A stretch of DNA of 64,000 nt from Topomyia yanbarensis (lineage: Eukaryota; Arthropoda; Insecta; Diptera; Culicidae), in the NCBI RefSeq assembly GCF_030247195.1, contig NC_080671.1, positions 105,325,845 through 105,389,844 on the forward strand. Reading direction: 5' to 3'. Of this stretch, positions 44,501-53,075 are shown piece after piece. Positions within the stretch are counted from its first letter, which is position 1. Every line of letters begins with the position of its first letter. A program made the translations under genes and the position numbers. Below the pieces are notes generated by a model. The model was not told where the DNA came from and searched no databases. It was given only the letters and a program-made list of their open reading frames with translations.

Positions 44501-45862
44501 CACCATGCTTGTGCGAAATGGACATATCAGAAAGTACCATAATGGCAGAACAAGGTTTCCGATAGCATGATCACTGGCAATCACACTTGTCGGCGCTCGA
44601 AGTGGTCATATGCAAAAGCACTTAAAATGTTTAAACCTTGTTTTAATTTATAGAATTTTCGACTGATTTTACATTGATTTATTTGAATCCTGGAAAATGG
44701 TACTTACAATACTAGTTGGGAAGCGCAAACATAATTTTTCAAGTAAATACATCGTAGCAGCATTTTCCCGTGGTGGACGATTCCGCAGAATGATAACAAG
44801 TTTTATACGTAAGGTATTTTCGATATTTGATTTATAGCGAAATGGCACTTTTGAATAAAAAAAAATCATTAACCCCTTCAAGCTTGTTTATCAACAACAA
44901 CGTTTTTAAACATCTATAAGTTTTGATTTGCTCACAAAAATAAGTGACTTTAGCTATCTCTGCAACCCTGCATTTGAGTTCCAATAATTGTGTTGTCTGT
45001 AAAACCGAAGTTGAAATGCAATTAGGAACACTTTAAGGTTAACGATGAAAAATGAAATTTATATATCTTCATTATCTAGAAATATTATTGAAAACTGATA
45101 AAACTTCGAATGTTTTTGACTGCCTTTACCAAGCAATTGGACTATTATACAAATTCTAAGAGGACTGTATTGAGCATTAGAAGACAAAAATGGACCAGTT
45201 TCTAGCACTGCGAGACAAATACTTATCTTGATCGAAACAAGTTTTTCGTGTTCCTCAACCTGAACACAGCTCTAGAAAAAAGTTGGACATGAAAGGGTTA
45301 CTATCGACACAAAATAAAAAATAAAATTCAACACACGCCGCTGAAAAAAAGGAATTTTAAATGTGCTGTTAAAATTTCAAAACGATCAAATTGGATTTGT
45401 TTGAGCTACATTTGACCACTAAAATAAAAGGTCCCAAAATAAAGCTAAAAGAAAAGGTCCTATAAAGAGGGACTTAAAGTTTATTCATTAATTGTTTTTC
45501 GAGCTGGTGTACTGATCATAACAAACAAAAATACTTTAAACACAATATTTGACCCATTTCCCCTATATCAGTTCGCATCCACAACTTTCAACCTAGATAA
45601 TTCAGAATAATACTTACGGTCCCATCGAGTGGTAGTGTTCCAGCGTCCACTTGAAATAGCAAACTCGGGGTCTCGTTTCGTCACATGCCCGCAGACACAG
45701 CTCCCCGGGAAATGCTTCCAATTCAACCGGCACAGATTGATTCCGGAACAGTCGCTGAAAATTACTTATTCCAGCAGCGGAAACACAATTTGTAACGGAT
45801 GTGAGACTTATAAGTGCCAACGCGAGCCATTGAACTGCTAGAGCGGTAATAGTGAAAGCCAT
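22911..45862 (-). CDS. Laccase-like multicopper oxidase (five coding exons, 668 aa)
   Basis: The family couples one-electron oxidation of phenols or metals to reduction of O2 to water; insect members act outside the cell in cuticle, gut or iron/immune roles. Coding segments in order are 45862-45618, 34151-33355, 24001-23838, 23774-23585 and 23521-22911; all junctions are GT-AG and phases match, giving 2007 nt. Residues 1-28 look like a signal peptide. A Cys-rich block with DCNHHACLTADGVERG spans 84-109. Copper ligands are H146-W-H148, H190-S-H192, H547-P-F-H550-L-H552 and H621-C622-H623...H627 with Met632 as axial type-1 ligand, so the protein should be active. ATG 45862 has a good context and an in-frame TAG nine bases upstream. 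Introns are 11,466, 9,353, 63 and 63 nt. The HSHSGHHKVNG segment differs from laccase-2; I suspect an MCO3-like paralogue but give no symbol. Confidence 0.95.
23585..23774 (-). CDS. Oxidase coding exon 4
   Basis: Residues 403-465 (YVNHPNTTCGVSEPDVCITD to NSHEHFM). Acceptor GATTTACAG, donor GTAAGA, ends in phase 1. Both flanking introns are 63 nt. Confidence 0.93.
23838..24001 (-). CDS. Oxidase coding exon 3
   Basis: Residues 349-402 (DYWLRIRTIGPCEYRAIQQF to NESLFHNPI). Acceptor CCTTGCAG, donor GTAAGA, ends in phase 0. Middle cupredoxin domain. Confidence 0.93.
24002..25214. other. Intron 2 sequence, no gene recognised
   Basis: AT-rich intronic DNA. Short frames such as 24041-24235 or 24930-25205 (minus) have no family features. 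Confidence 0.5.
25215..25435. repeat. GGCGATTTAAGGGCG-rich element, probable MITE
   Basis: A locally GC-rich stretch repeats variants of GGGCGATTTAA and CAAATTGTTGGCAAATTG. The left start CAGGCAATTAAGGGCGATT and right end (reverse complement CAGTCAAAAAGGGCAAGTT) suggest hAT-like ends, but I could not find a clean target duplication. Confidence 0.4.
25505..26827 (-). pseudogene. R1-clade non-LTR retrotransposon fragment (endonuclease and RT front)
   Basis: On the minus strand the endonuclease comes first (26827-26423: GGDFNAWTMEWDSS, LDVKLCN, SIIDVTFCTPSL, DSDHQSV). A degenerate linker follows, then the RT fingers (25883-25505: KAPDPNDIPNVALKTAIL, FPDKWKTQKLVLLPKP, and QFGFRRGIS read in another frame). 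The palm motif, C-terminus and both element ends are missing. The motif wording fits R1-clade mosquito elements. It sits in intron 2 in the same orientation as the host gene. Confidence 0.85.
26828..27100. repeat. Diverged repeat with GACTAAGATCCTGAAATCATG motifs
   Basis: Variants of GATCCTGAAATCATGAACAT occur at about 26840, 26925, 27970 and 47992. This suggests an old interspersed family represented here, at 27940-28262 and at about 46440-48010. No coding capacity. Confidence 0.45.
27117..27605 (+). mobile_element. Retroposed element with 22-A tail and 16-bp target duplication
   Basis: ACACCAACCTATCCCA flanks the element at 27101-27116 and 27606-27621. The 3' end is a run of As (27585-27606). 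The body repeats a motif near GTGAGCACAAAAGTCAGCCT about five times between 27150 and 27340. No protein is visible, so it is a 5'-truncated LINE 3' end or a SINE. A perfect duplication and a long pure A tail mean it is recent. Confidence 0.88.
27622..29713. other. Intron 2 sequence with minor repeats, no gene
   Basis: CCGGTTC/GAACCGG-containing sequence at 27625-27785 looks like a small MITE. 27940-28262 holds the CCTGAAATCATGAACAT family with a matching end at TTCATGAATTTATGAATG. The rest is AT-rich and unassigned. Confidence 0.4.
29714..30996 (+). mobile_element. ITmD37E mariner-like transposon, copy 1
   Basis: The 1283-bp element has inverted ends AAGGGCGAAGACGAAACTAT and (reverse complement) AAGGGCGAACACGAAATTAT, each flanked by TA (29712-29713, 30997-30998). 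It carries one transposase, disabled here. It is over 90% like copy 2 at 34275-35554 by eye and lies in intron 2, antisense to the host gene. Confidence 0.95.
29865..30807 (+). pseudogene. ITmD37E transposase, copy 1 (broken)
   Basis: The N-terminal helix-turn-helix is readable (MEVNQRESREEILSKH, LGKMLNIHHSTVSRVLK). A 12-bp deletion follows (near 29992), then a 1-bp frameshift near 30080. TAG replaces Tyr in KLYEKML near 30251 and TGA replaces Gly in CSCGLR near 30446. An extra A near 30775 shifts the end. Catalytic positions survive: Asp in CVMDNETY, Asp in FWPDLASCHYSK and Glu in ELRPVEQYW, with 37 residues between the last two, which defines D37E. The family cuts and pastes DNA at TA sites; this copy cannot encode the enzyme. 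Confidence 0.93.
30997..32765. other. Intron 2 sequence, no gene recognised
   Basis: Two copies of AGGGGCTCCGAGTG lie at about 31067 and 31131. Otherwise the sequence is unassigned; short frames have no family features. Confidence 0.45.
32766..33293 (+). pseudogene. ITmD37E relic, 3' half
   Basis: Readable pieces are YLIWQAVCACGKRSED, then PVNCPEFHPIESYWAMMKLD and LRKTKVGVKDRKKMMRK, aligning with the second half of the copies at 29714 and 34275. The glutamate of the D37E motif is present (HPIESYW). The 3' flank decays into a CACCCTTTATA end near 33293. It is far more diverged than those copies, so it is an older insertion, ending about 60 bp from the exon 2 splice donor. Confidence 0.8.
33355..34151 (-). 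CDS. Oxidase coding exon 2
   Basis: Residues 83-347, carrying the Cys-rich TADGVERG block and the first two copper motifs (HWHGLH, HSHSGHH). Acceptor TTTTCAG, donor GTGAGT, ending in phase 1. Transposon sequence lies about 60 bp from the donor and 50 bp from the acceptor. Confidence 0.95.
34275..35554 (+). mobile_element. ITmD37E mariner-like transposon, copy 2
   Basis: The 1280-bp element has ends AAGGGCGAACACGAAATTAT (left) and the same sequence in reverse at the right. TA flanks lie at 34273-34274 and 35555-35556. It is inserted in a GT-tract family element within intron 1. Confidence 0.95.
34426..35366 (+). pseudogene. ITmD37E transposase, copy 2 (two small deletions)
   Basis: The frame from ATG 34426 stays open for about 230 codons, through the helix-turn-helix, KTRARKLYEKMLTKYG, the first catalytic Asp in CVMDDETY and SEPFVTKGTVNGEIYK. 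An 11-bp deletion near 35120 and a 2-bp deletion near 35153, relative to copy 1, then destroy the FWPDLASC segment with the second Asp. Frame returns for VHFVPKDMNPPNGPELRPVE and ends at TAA 35364-35366. Less decayed than copy 1, but inactive. Confidence 0.93.
36646..37024. other. Intron 1 sequence, no gene recognised
   Basis: Nothing assignable. Confidence 0.4.
37025..37411 (+). mobile_element. tRNA-derived SINE
   Basis: Pol III promoter boxes are visible: A-box-like TGGTTGAGTG (37036-37045) and B box GGTTCAATTCC (37080-37090), 44 bases apart as in tRNA genes. A tRNA-unrelated body follows. GGCGCCGGT occurs at the start (37028-37036) and again near 37403-37411, and might be a target duplication or chance. 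Mosquito genomes contain such SINEs (for example Feilai); I do not assign the family. It does not fold as a working tRNA. Confidence 0.65.
37545..37587. repeat. AAGCTC hexamer repeat
   Basis: CAAGCTCAAGTTCAAGCTCA and following units form a short simple repeat. Confidence 0.8.
37729..39485. mobile_element. Ac-like hAT non-autonomous element with subterminal GC-rich repeats
   Basis: TTAGGGAG is duplicated at 37721-37728 and 39486-39493. The ends TAGGGTTCGGC and (reverse complement) TAGGGTATTTGCC resemble Ac-type TAGGG termini. About 90 bp at each end are dense in CCGCACCGCAACCGCAC-type repeats in opposite orientation, like transposase-binding arrays of Ac. The 1.5-kb interior is AT-rich, without a transposase. 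Confidence 0.85.
39494..40094. other. Intron 1 sequence, no gene recognised
   Basis: Nothing assignable. Confidence 0.4.
40095..41935 (+). pseudogene. RTE-like non-LTR retrotransposon ORF2 remnant (RT and C-terminus)
   Basis: The reading moves over three frames: 40225-40908 (NKAAGKDGLGADLFKVGSEK, NYRAITVTNAAYKVLSQIL, FIDFKAAYDTVDR), 40890-41156 (RRGLRQGDGLSCLLFNIALE) and 41114-41875 (LKINVSKTKYML, PMVLYGHETWTM, RVRWVGHVVRIPDN). The active-site motif is FAHD near 41118-41129 where FADD is expected, with a deletion right after it. A stop at 41594-41596 interrupts the last part. The endonuclease is missing. Motif wording fits the RTE group; other LINE groups are not excluded. It lies in intron 1, antisense to the host gene. 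Confidence 0.85.
42120..42331 (-). repeat. Fragment of a GT-tract family relative
   Basis: Contains (ACAT)n and TCGTCGAGCTGAGCCGATTGG-type sequence followed by CCTTCCGGACCTCGG, matching 57360-57425 and the minus-oriented family copies. Confidence 0.6.
42332..42613. mobile_element. 282-bp MITE with ~85-bp inverted repeats
   Basis: The left arm TATCCAGTTTTTTACG through GTCTAAATTGTTCAGTTTG to AATCGTTTACG is mirrored by the right arm with few changes. The centre holds CGCCCGACATTTTCAACTGG. No coding capacity. Confidence 0.75.
42614..43073. other. Intron 1 sequence with a small inverted-family match
   Basis: About 42900-43015 contains AAACTACTAAACTGATTT and related sequence whose reverse complement recurs near 48130-48180. 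No gene. Confidence 0.4.
43074..43321. mobile_element. 248-bp MITE
   Basis: Ends GGTCGGTGTTAAGTCAGACA and (reverse complement) GGTCGGTGTTCAGTCAGACC, inverted over about 29 bp. Possible ATTT duplication at 43070-43073 and 43322-43325. Confidence 0.7.
43340..45265. repeat. Long diverged inverted repeat, arms ~400-450 bp
   Basis: The left arm (about 43340-43800) and right arm (about 44880-45265) are reverse complements at roughly 75% by eye. Matched blocks include GAAGTTTTATCAGTTTTCAA-like sequence, CTCGCAGT..CTAGAA, and AACAACGTTTTTAAACA against its mirror. Arms differ by small indels. It may be a large foldback transposon. The 1.1-kb centre (43801-44879) is AT-rich with no gene and holds a separate hairpin. 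Confidence 0.65.
43935..44040. repeat. ~45-bp near-perfect hairpin
   Basis: The left arm runs TTAAGGTTGGGCAGAGAATA to CGAAAGCAG and the right arm CTGCTTTTTTCGTTT to GTTCAACCTTAA, with about a 15-nt loop. Only a few mismatches are seen. Confidence 0.8.
45266..45617. other. Intron 1, first 350 bases after exon 1
   Basis: AT-rich, with a GGTCCCAAAATAAAGC/GGTCCTATAAAG repeat pair near 45430-45470. No gene. Confidence 0.4.
45618..45862 (-). CDS. Oxidase coding exon 1
   Basis: Start codon, signal peptide (hydrophobic VQWLALALISL) and the beginning of the Cys-rich region (LCLRACDETRPRVCYF). The exon ends in phase 2 at CC|GTAAGT; the split Pro82 is completed by exon 2 (MGP-ACKNC). Confidence 0.92.
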
Positions 45863-45990
45863 TCTTATCTATTTCAATTGGTGAGAAACTGTTTCCGACG
45901 AAAGCTCTATCACTTGAGTACGTGCGCGGGGATGCAATACCTCATCTGCGGCTAGATGATTACTAAAGGAAGTTCAACTGCACTTGCTTT

Positions 45991-45998
45991 AATTTATA
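45991..45998 (-). promoter_or_regulatory. Possible TATA box of the oxidase gene
   Basis: Minus-strand TATAAATT about 130 bases upstream of the start codon, followed at about 34 bases by an initiator-like TTTAGTA. The intervening sequence would make a 5' UTR of about 100 nt. An upstream non-coding exon cannot be excluded. Confidence 0.35.
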
Positions 45999-48900
45999 TC
46001 GTAAACTGTGGGATTTTCAGCCGGAAAGGTATATCACCACCAAAGGATTAACAACACATAGTCGACATCCGCAGTCGTTATCATATACTTAAGCTGTCCG
46101 CGATAGTGCATCTGGCAAAAAAGATTGAAAATATTATTAAATATGCAACGGGCTATTCTATCCATAGTTTACGGAAAATTTAAATAATGCTAACGATCCG
46201 ATATTGGCGGGTCTAGCTCTCGTTTGGCTGTTTCCAGTTCCACAAATTTTCAATGAGCGTATAAAATATCACTGTCGTTTAAATAAAAATAATCAAGTAT
46301 CAACGATTTTGTATCGGTGTTATGTTCGGCCCTTCCAAATCATCCGGAATTCGATTTGAAATTATAACTGGTTTGCATTAGAGCTCCATTTCAAATACAC
46401 CACGCAATTCAGGTTTGATTAGAGCCAGATAAATAAAATTGTTCCCAATTTCGTGAATAAAGTATCATGAATTCTGAAACAATCACGTTTTTACGTTACG
46501 AAAATAGGACCGTCAGCAAAAATCATGTGTTTTATAATTATGTTTAATTTTCTTTCAGTAATGCCTGCATAATGCTTTTATTGTGGTGATGTTTTTTTGT
46601 TTTTTTTTTAAACTTTAGTCACGTTTTCCACTGTGTCGTTTCTAAATTGTTTTTGATACGTGAACTAGTTCACAACTTTATGGACATTATTCATAAATCA
46701 AAGGATGATTCGTGATTTTAATAATAATTTTAGGAAAATTGTTTACTTTCAAAATGTTCAACGTAAACTGATACGTGATTTACTACATCCTAATCAAGAT
46801 TTGGTTTTCGTGGTTTTTAGTACACAAAATTAAAATAGTCTGGATATTTTCTCGTTAACTATTTCAAGAAATTTGGAACATTGTTCGTGAATCCATTCAT
46901 GCCTTGTGAACTAAATCATGATTCCAAATATATTAGTCACGATTCACCATCTGTGCTCACGAAATAGTTCACAAAATTATAAAATATTATTCATAGATTC
47001 GAAAAAATGTTCAGGACTCCTAGTACTTTGACCACGGCTCACCATTCGTTCTCGCGAAATAGTTCACAAAATCACAAAACATTATTCATGAATTTGTGAA
47101 ATGGTTCTTGATTCATAGTACAGTACTAAAGAGTTTTTTTGCGTGTGTGATATTTAGAAATTTTCCTTAATCATTTTTACTTGCCTGCAACTCTGTACAT
47201 GATCTTGAAATTTTCATGGCAATTATTTCACAAAATTTGGAATGTTATTTATATTTTATCTCGTACAGACAAGACGCAAAAACATACCGCTTGTTCTCAT
47301 CAAAGGAAACGAATAAATCTTACCAGCATCGCTTCATTACTCATACACGCTAAAAACAGCGAAATCTCGTTGCGGCCGTCAAGCGAGCGAGATGAGTGAA
47401 TAACAAAACAAAGTGGGACCACAAAGGGAAAATACAATCACAATTGGCTTCACCCGCACCCGTATTAGACCAAAAGTGCTCGAGGTGGAACAATTGATAA
47501 AGGTGAAAATGGAACTTGAGCTTAAGGAAGTGTCCCACATTCAACTTCACCTTATTCGCCAAAACCAGAAATAGAATTCACCTACTACAATTAATACTAA
47601 CAAACCGCCTTCGACATATGCTGCTAAAATATAATCAAACAACCAACCAACAATTGGTTTCAAATTCAACTGCCACTACAGCACAGACATCCAGCCAAAC
47701 GGTAATTGTCGGTCAAACAATACTCCATGATATAATAGCAACAATAATAATAATATTTAAAACGCCATCGACTACTAAACCAGAAAGAAGACGGCTGTGT
47801 CACAGTCACTCAAAAACACAATAAGTATCGAACATCAAACAACGAAAACCAAAACTGCTCTAGCAGAGACATCATTGACGTACACGAGAGCAACTCAATG
47901 ATGAACAACAAGCAAATGAAAGACCAGCAAGAAAAAAAATTCATACGTGCCCAGCACTAATTTCTCACTTACAATTTTAATTACGAAAATCGTGACTAGG
48001 TTCCTGAAATCACGAATATCATTTAAATATCGGCTCTTTTAATTAATATTGTTTAATAAAAAAAAACCCTAATCGAAAAATTATTTCAAAAACTCAACGT
48101 AGGGATTAGGTATTTTTTATATATAATGTGTATGCAAAGTTTGAAATAAATCGGTTAAGTAGTTTTTGAATGGCAGTGAACACCGCAAATCGTTTTTTTT
48201 TTCAGAGACGTTCTACAAAACGCTTCGTCAAACTTCTAAAAAAATCGCAAAACAGTTTTTTTCGCGCTGAAACCCGTATCTCTCTTAAAGATTATTGGCG
48301 GGATACCGATTATTTATAAACTAAGATTTTTGGGAAATATTCGACGGACTATTTTCTTTGGACTCTATCATATATCTCAAATAAATATACGGACAATTAC
48401 GTCAAAATTAAAAATCAATTGAATGAAAATATATTTTAACATTAGACACAAGCAAAATATTCAATAGTTAAAGCTTCTATATATTTCTTCGGATTCACTT
48501 TTAAGAGTCGTAAAATAATGAAACGATGAAAAATAAAGAATATCTTATATTACAATTATATTACAAAGAATAAACATTTCTTTAAAACATTACCCGTTTA
48601 CCAATACTTTTGTCTCTCTCTAAATCTTTCCCAAAGGACTAAAGGAGTGGCATTAACCTTCTGAGCCAAGTCACTCCCAACGATTTATTATATCCCTTCA
48701 AACTGAAACTGTCGGTACGGTTGTCCTCGTTTCTTCCTCCTTTAAGATTCAAAACAATACTTTAATTACATTATTCATTGAATGAATAATTTAATTGCCG
48801 TTTAATTTTGAAACATCTCCAAACCCAACACTGCACAGTAGGCCTGGCAGTTTTAATATTTGCGACATATGAAAATATGCTGCAAATATTAATATTGTCA

Positions 48901-49086
48901 AGAAAAACACTACAGAATAACTGCTTTTCAATACTGGCTGTGTAAGGGTTAGAATAGAATAGAATAGAATCTCTAAATCACTTTCGTCAATAATTAGTCG
49001 TATGTATGTATTTCTCTAGTTTCGTTGTTCAGTCAAATAGAATGAGCATTCTTGTAAGTATTACTTTCGGCCAAAAAGCGCTTGGA
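45999..49086. other. Upstream region of the oxidase gene, no gene recognised
   Basis: 46640-47130 is built of diverged units with AGTTCACAAAAT and ATTATTCATGAATT, an old repeat. 47380-47840 has low-complexity plus-strand frames rich in Gln, Asn and Thr that could be a decayed retrotransposon ORF1, not proven. A hairpin with arms TTAATATTTGC/GCAAATATTAA lies at 48853-48892 and a short TAGAA repeat near 48950-48970. Confidence 0.35.
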
Positions 49087-49192
49087 TCAAAATCAATCGA
49101 GCAAATGGCTATCGGCCAAATGGCAATCGGCCAAATGGCATTCGACTAAACGGCAATCGATCAAACGGCATTCGGCCAAGTGGCAGTCCAAA
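49087..49192. repeat. 15-bp minisatellite (CGGCCAAATGGCAAT)n
   Basis: About seven degenerate copies of ATCGGCCAAATGGCA in tandem. The unit contains a near-palindrome, GGCCAAATGGC. Confidence 0.85.
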
Positions 49193-49539
49193 GACACGTC
49201 CATAGCATCGTCACTACTGTAAGCTTGGTGCATAAGGAAGATATATTACGTGTAAGTTATTCACACTGGCCAACAAAGATTTTGAAAATTCCTGCAATTT
49301 ACCTTCTGACATCAAATCGATTTTGGGAACAAGGTTTGAAAGCTACAAGAGAATAATGAATATATGATCAAACCACATGCATATATGGTCTGATGAACTG
49401 TATAGGTGAATCATATTTTTATTGTTTTCATGTAGCTTTTAAATGATTCACAATATCAGAAAAGTTACAGAAAATTTTATACGCATTTAGAAAAACCTAT
49501 TGTTTTTTTTATAAAGAAATGTGAATAACACTGTTCAAC
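49193..49539. other. No gene recognised
   Basis: AT-rich sequence between the minisatellite and the next repeat cluster. Confidence 0.4.
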
Positions 49540-51410
49540 ACACGATCGGGGAGCAGAACGAAAAAAAAATGGCGAAAGTTTGGGGTCTCAGGAAACCCTT
49601 AGTGAAGAAATTTAAAAAAAAATGGAAGGGGCTTCATAGTTTAAAAGCAAAGTTTGTATGGAGAACTAGGGGTGTTCAAGATGGAAGATATCAACAAAAA
49701 TTGTGATCTTAAATTTTCGCATAAAGTCTTACATAAAATGCTTATTACGTCGAAAAAGGAAACTATGCAATTTTTTTAGCTCAATCAGACATCATTAAGG
49801 GGGTTTGGCGTTTAAATATTGATTTAATAATATTCGAAAAAAATCCAAAGAGTGCATCAAATGTTGAAAACCGATTTTTTTAGTCCAAAAATATCTAAAA
49901 ATAGCATGAAACATCACCATCTAGTGTCAAAACAAACAAAGTGGTTTTTTCACCATATTTCTTAGTGAAAACTACTCTTAAAACAAATTTAATTTATTTT
50001 CGTTCCACGGACTTAGAAATTGTTAAAAATTCGGAAATCAAAAATTTAATTGTAATACCTTATGATTTCAAAAAAATTTCCCGGCGAACTGGGCTTGGGA
50101 GCAGAACAAACTCACATGATGGCAGGGACTTAGAGTTCCAACTAAATCATTGTGAAGAAAATTTTGAAAAAAATTGGAACGGGGTTTCACAGTATAAAAC
50201 CAAAATTTTGTGAAATTCAAACAAAAAATGCATATTTAAGGTGAAAAGGGCCTTTTTGACTTTTGTCCGAATACGAGAAGTTGGGGTTATATGACCTTTT
50301 GTCATTCATATTAAACTTCATCTTTTTCTCGTGAATATATCCCTATTATTCTTCACTCAATTTTCATAAACTTTACATTGTTGAACGTAGAAAATCCTTA
50401 CGATTATAACAAAAATAGATTCGTTACCGGTAAAATTCAGGAACATCAAATTATCTGACATATAGTGTCGATTTCACATTTTTATCATAAAATCGCACAT
50501 TTTAACTCCATTTAACAACATTTTTATTTAATTTACTACTTTTAGTGTAAAATATGCTTTGGGACCACATCAGAAAAGTTTCATTCCTGGAAAAATAGGG
50601 GAAGTTGAGGTATTAGGACAAATAATGAAAAAAAATGAAATTTGTAGAGTAAATATCAAAAAGTTTGATGTTTCTGAATTTTACCTTTATCGTTTTTATT
50701 TTTGTTTTATTCCTCAGAATTTTACACGTTCAACAAGTTACATTTTATGAAAATTGATTGAAGAATAATAGAGATACATGAGAAAATGATAAAATTCAAT
50801 ATGAAAGACAAAAAGCCCTATAACCCCAACTTCTCGTATTCGGACTAAGGTCAAAAGGATTTCGATCGATTTCTGAGATTTTTTCACATTAGAAAAACTA
50901 CAAAATATGTATGATTTGCATCACGGAGCAGAAAAATCATTAAAAATATGGGATTTTGGGTCCAAAATGACTCAGTAGCCCACTCTCCCGTATTTTCCTA
51001 AAAACGAAAATGTCTTCATTTAAATACTAAGATTATTTCCTTTCAAAAGAGGTATAAATTGTAATTTTCTGATTGCTACTTCAAAAGTTATAGCAATTAA
51101 TGTATTTTTCCTCCATATTTTCCCATAGCACCAATTTCAAAAAATTTCAAGTGAAGTGGGCGGGGGTCTAAAATTATCCAAGTGATGTGAAATTTGGCAT
51201 CTGACCTTACTTTGACATTTGTCACAATATGAGAGGGGGGCCTTTGAGAATTCAATGCCCTAATGGACATTTTTGATCGAATTTTCTCAACGAACTGGGC
51301 TTGGGAGCAGAACAAATATAAAGATAGCAGAGATTTAGGGTTCCAGCTAAATTATTGTGAAGAAATTATAATTTATAAAAAGACGAACATACCAAATTTC
51401 AGTAAATTTA
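49540..51410. repeat. Cluster of diverged direct repeats around an inverted repeat
   Basis: A block with GGGAGCAGAACAAA followed about 60 bases later by GTGAAGAAATTT-like sequence occurs at about 49545, 50094 and 51291. Between the last two, 50243-50410 and 50705-50870 are reverse complements of each other (shared CGAATACGAGAAGTTGGGGT). All short frames in it are incidental. Confidence 0.6.
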
Positions 51411-51550
51411 GAAGAAAATAAAAACAATGTTATAGACGTTAAAGAAAAAAGTTAAATTTTCTCTCTTTTTTATTGTAATCCCGTTTAAAAATAATAAAAA
51501 AATAATTTTTTATTCCAATGTTAGGTATAAGTCATACAAAAAAGTGTAGG

Positions 51551-53075
51551 GGAACCCGGGGCTATTCGGACCTATCTAAGCAAATCGCCCTTTTAGGTGG
51601 ATAGATGTTAAAAAATCAATCGGTCAAAAGTCCTAATTGTTAGTTTGAAGCCTAAGCTACATTTTGGTGCCATAAAAGTTCATTTGCATCACTCCATGGC
51701 AGCGCTAGGTGGCGATGTGTAAAACTCTACGTTTTTCCATCCTTTTTCAATGTAGGGGTAATTCGGACCTCCCTACGGGACAATTAAACCGTCAATTTTT
51801 TAGTTTTTTTACAATGTAATTATATTTACCTATGAAATATTTATTAGAGAAACTCCTTAAGAAGGAAAAAACCTGTTTTAATCCACCTAGCGGTGCAATT
51901 GTGCGTTTCTCATTTCTCTAAACTATGGCACGGAGGCTTTTTATGTTCAACATACTTGTGGAAATGTCCATAACATTCTTAGTACACTTTGCACTTATAC
52001 ACAATGGCATGCCAGCCACGAACTTGATGAGCTACGTGTCGACGGTGAAACACTTGAAACAAAAAAATATCATACTCCATTAGCCTAATCAGCATTAGAT
52101 CAATGTTATCTGCTTGCTAACTCATTTTGTCATGCAGGGGTGGGTATGTGAGGAGGACGAAAGTCCCATGAACGAACGACTCCCCAGCTTAAATTGGTAT
52201 GCTTTGTGATATAGTGGTGGTTTAAAGATGATGGGGTTGAAAGGTAGGGGTATGAGGGCTGGATGGGGTGGTGGTCTGAGGGGTGATTTAAGGAGATTTT
52301 TAAAGGAGGGGAGTGAACAGTAGAGGGGGGGGGGTGTAACCCCTCTCCGTAAACCATCAACTACGCCCCTGTTAAAATCCAGAAACATGCGAGTCGAAAA
52401 AAATTAGGTTGACGTTTTTCAGAGTGATTGCATAACCTTTCTATATGAGAAAGGCAAAAATGTGCCAAAATCCAAAAAAGTGAATCGTCGTCAAATTTTT
52501 TTCGAGTTTGCATCAAATCTCGACGTTTCATGCACTTTGAACACATTTAGCATCAAAAATAAAAATTCTATTTTTATTTTTTCCTATAGTTTATATGAGA
52601 AATTTCTGTGTGGCCGCACTCTGAAACCCGTAATTCCGGAACCAGAATTCCGATCGATCCAAAATTCAATAGCAGCCGATGGGAAGGTTGCACCTTTGAT
52701 TTGAGACTAAGTTTGGGCAAATCGGTCGAGCCATCTCTGAGAAAAATGAGTGACATTATTTGACACATACGCACATACATACACACACACATACACACAC
52801 ACATACAGAATTTTTCCGATCTCGACGAACTGAGTCGAATGGGGTAAGACACTCGGCCCTCCGGGCCGGGATTAGGTTGACGTTTTTCAGAGTGATTGCA
52901 TAACCTTCCTATATGAGAAAGGCAAAAAATCCATTATAAAAACTTAATCTGGTTATTCACAGCTGTCGATTGGCATGTCATGTAGTTTCTTTGCTGTGTC
53001 GTGTGCAATTGTCTGCGTAGCCGCAAGCCGCTGAACGGTGTTTGATAGAATAGGGGGTCCGAATAGCCCCGTACG
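51551..53075. mobile_element. Element with CGGGGCTATTCGGACC ends and a nested GT-tract copy
   Basis: The left end GGGGCTATTCGGACC (51561-51575) is mirrored near 53050-53070 as GGTCCGAATAGCCCC. Subterminal CGGACC repeats occur (51770). Most of the interior is the minus-oriented GT-tract element, so the host element is about 480 bp. Target duplication not resolved. Confidence 0.5.
51884..52930 (-). mobile_element. GT-tract interspersed family, copy C (minus)
   Basis: It runs from TTAATCCACCTAGCGGTGCA to TATATGAGAAAGGCAAAAA. It is over 90% like copy A by eye, including the C-rich part, but the internal unit (about 52440-52930) is present once while copy A has it twice. An AC tract (52770-52805) corresponds to the GT tract. 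Confidence 0.8.

Noticed and set aside
47516..47824. 102-codon plus-strand frame upstream of the oxidase
   Set aside because: Low-complexity Gln/Asn/Thr sequence, no start context or motif; a decayed retrotransposon ORF1 is possible but unproven.
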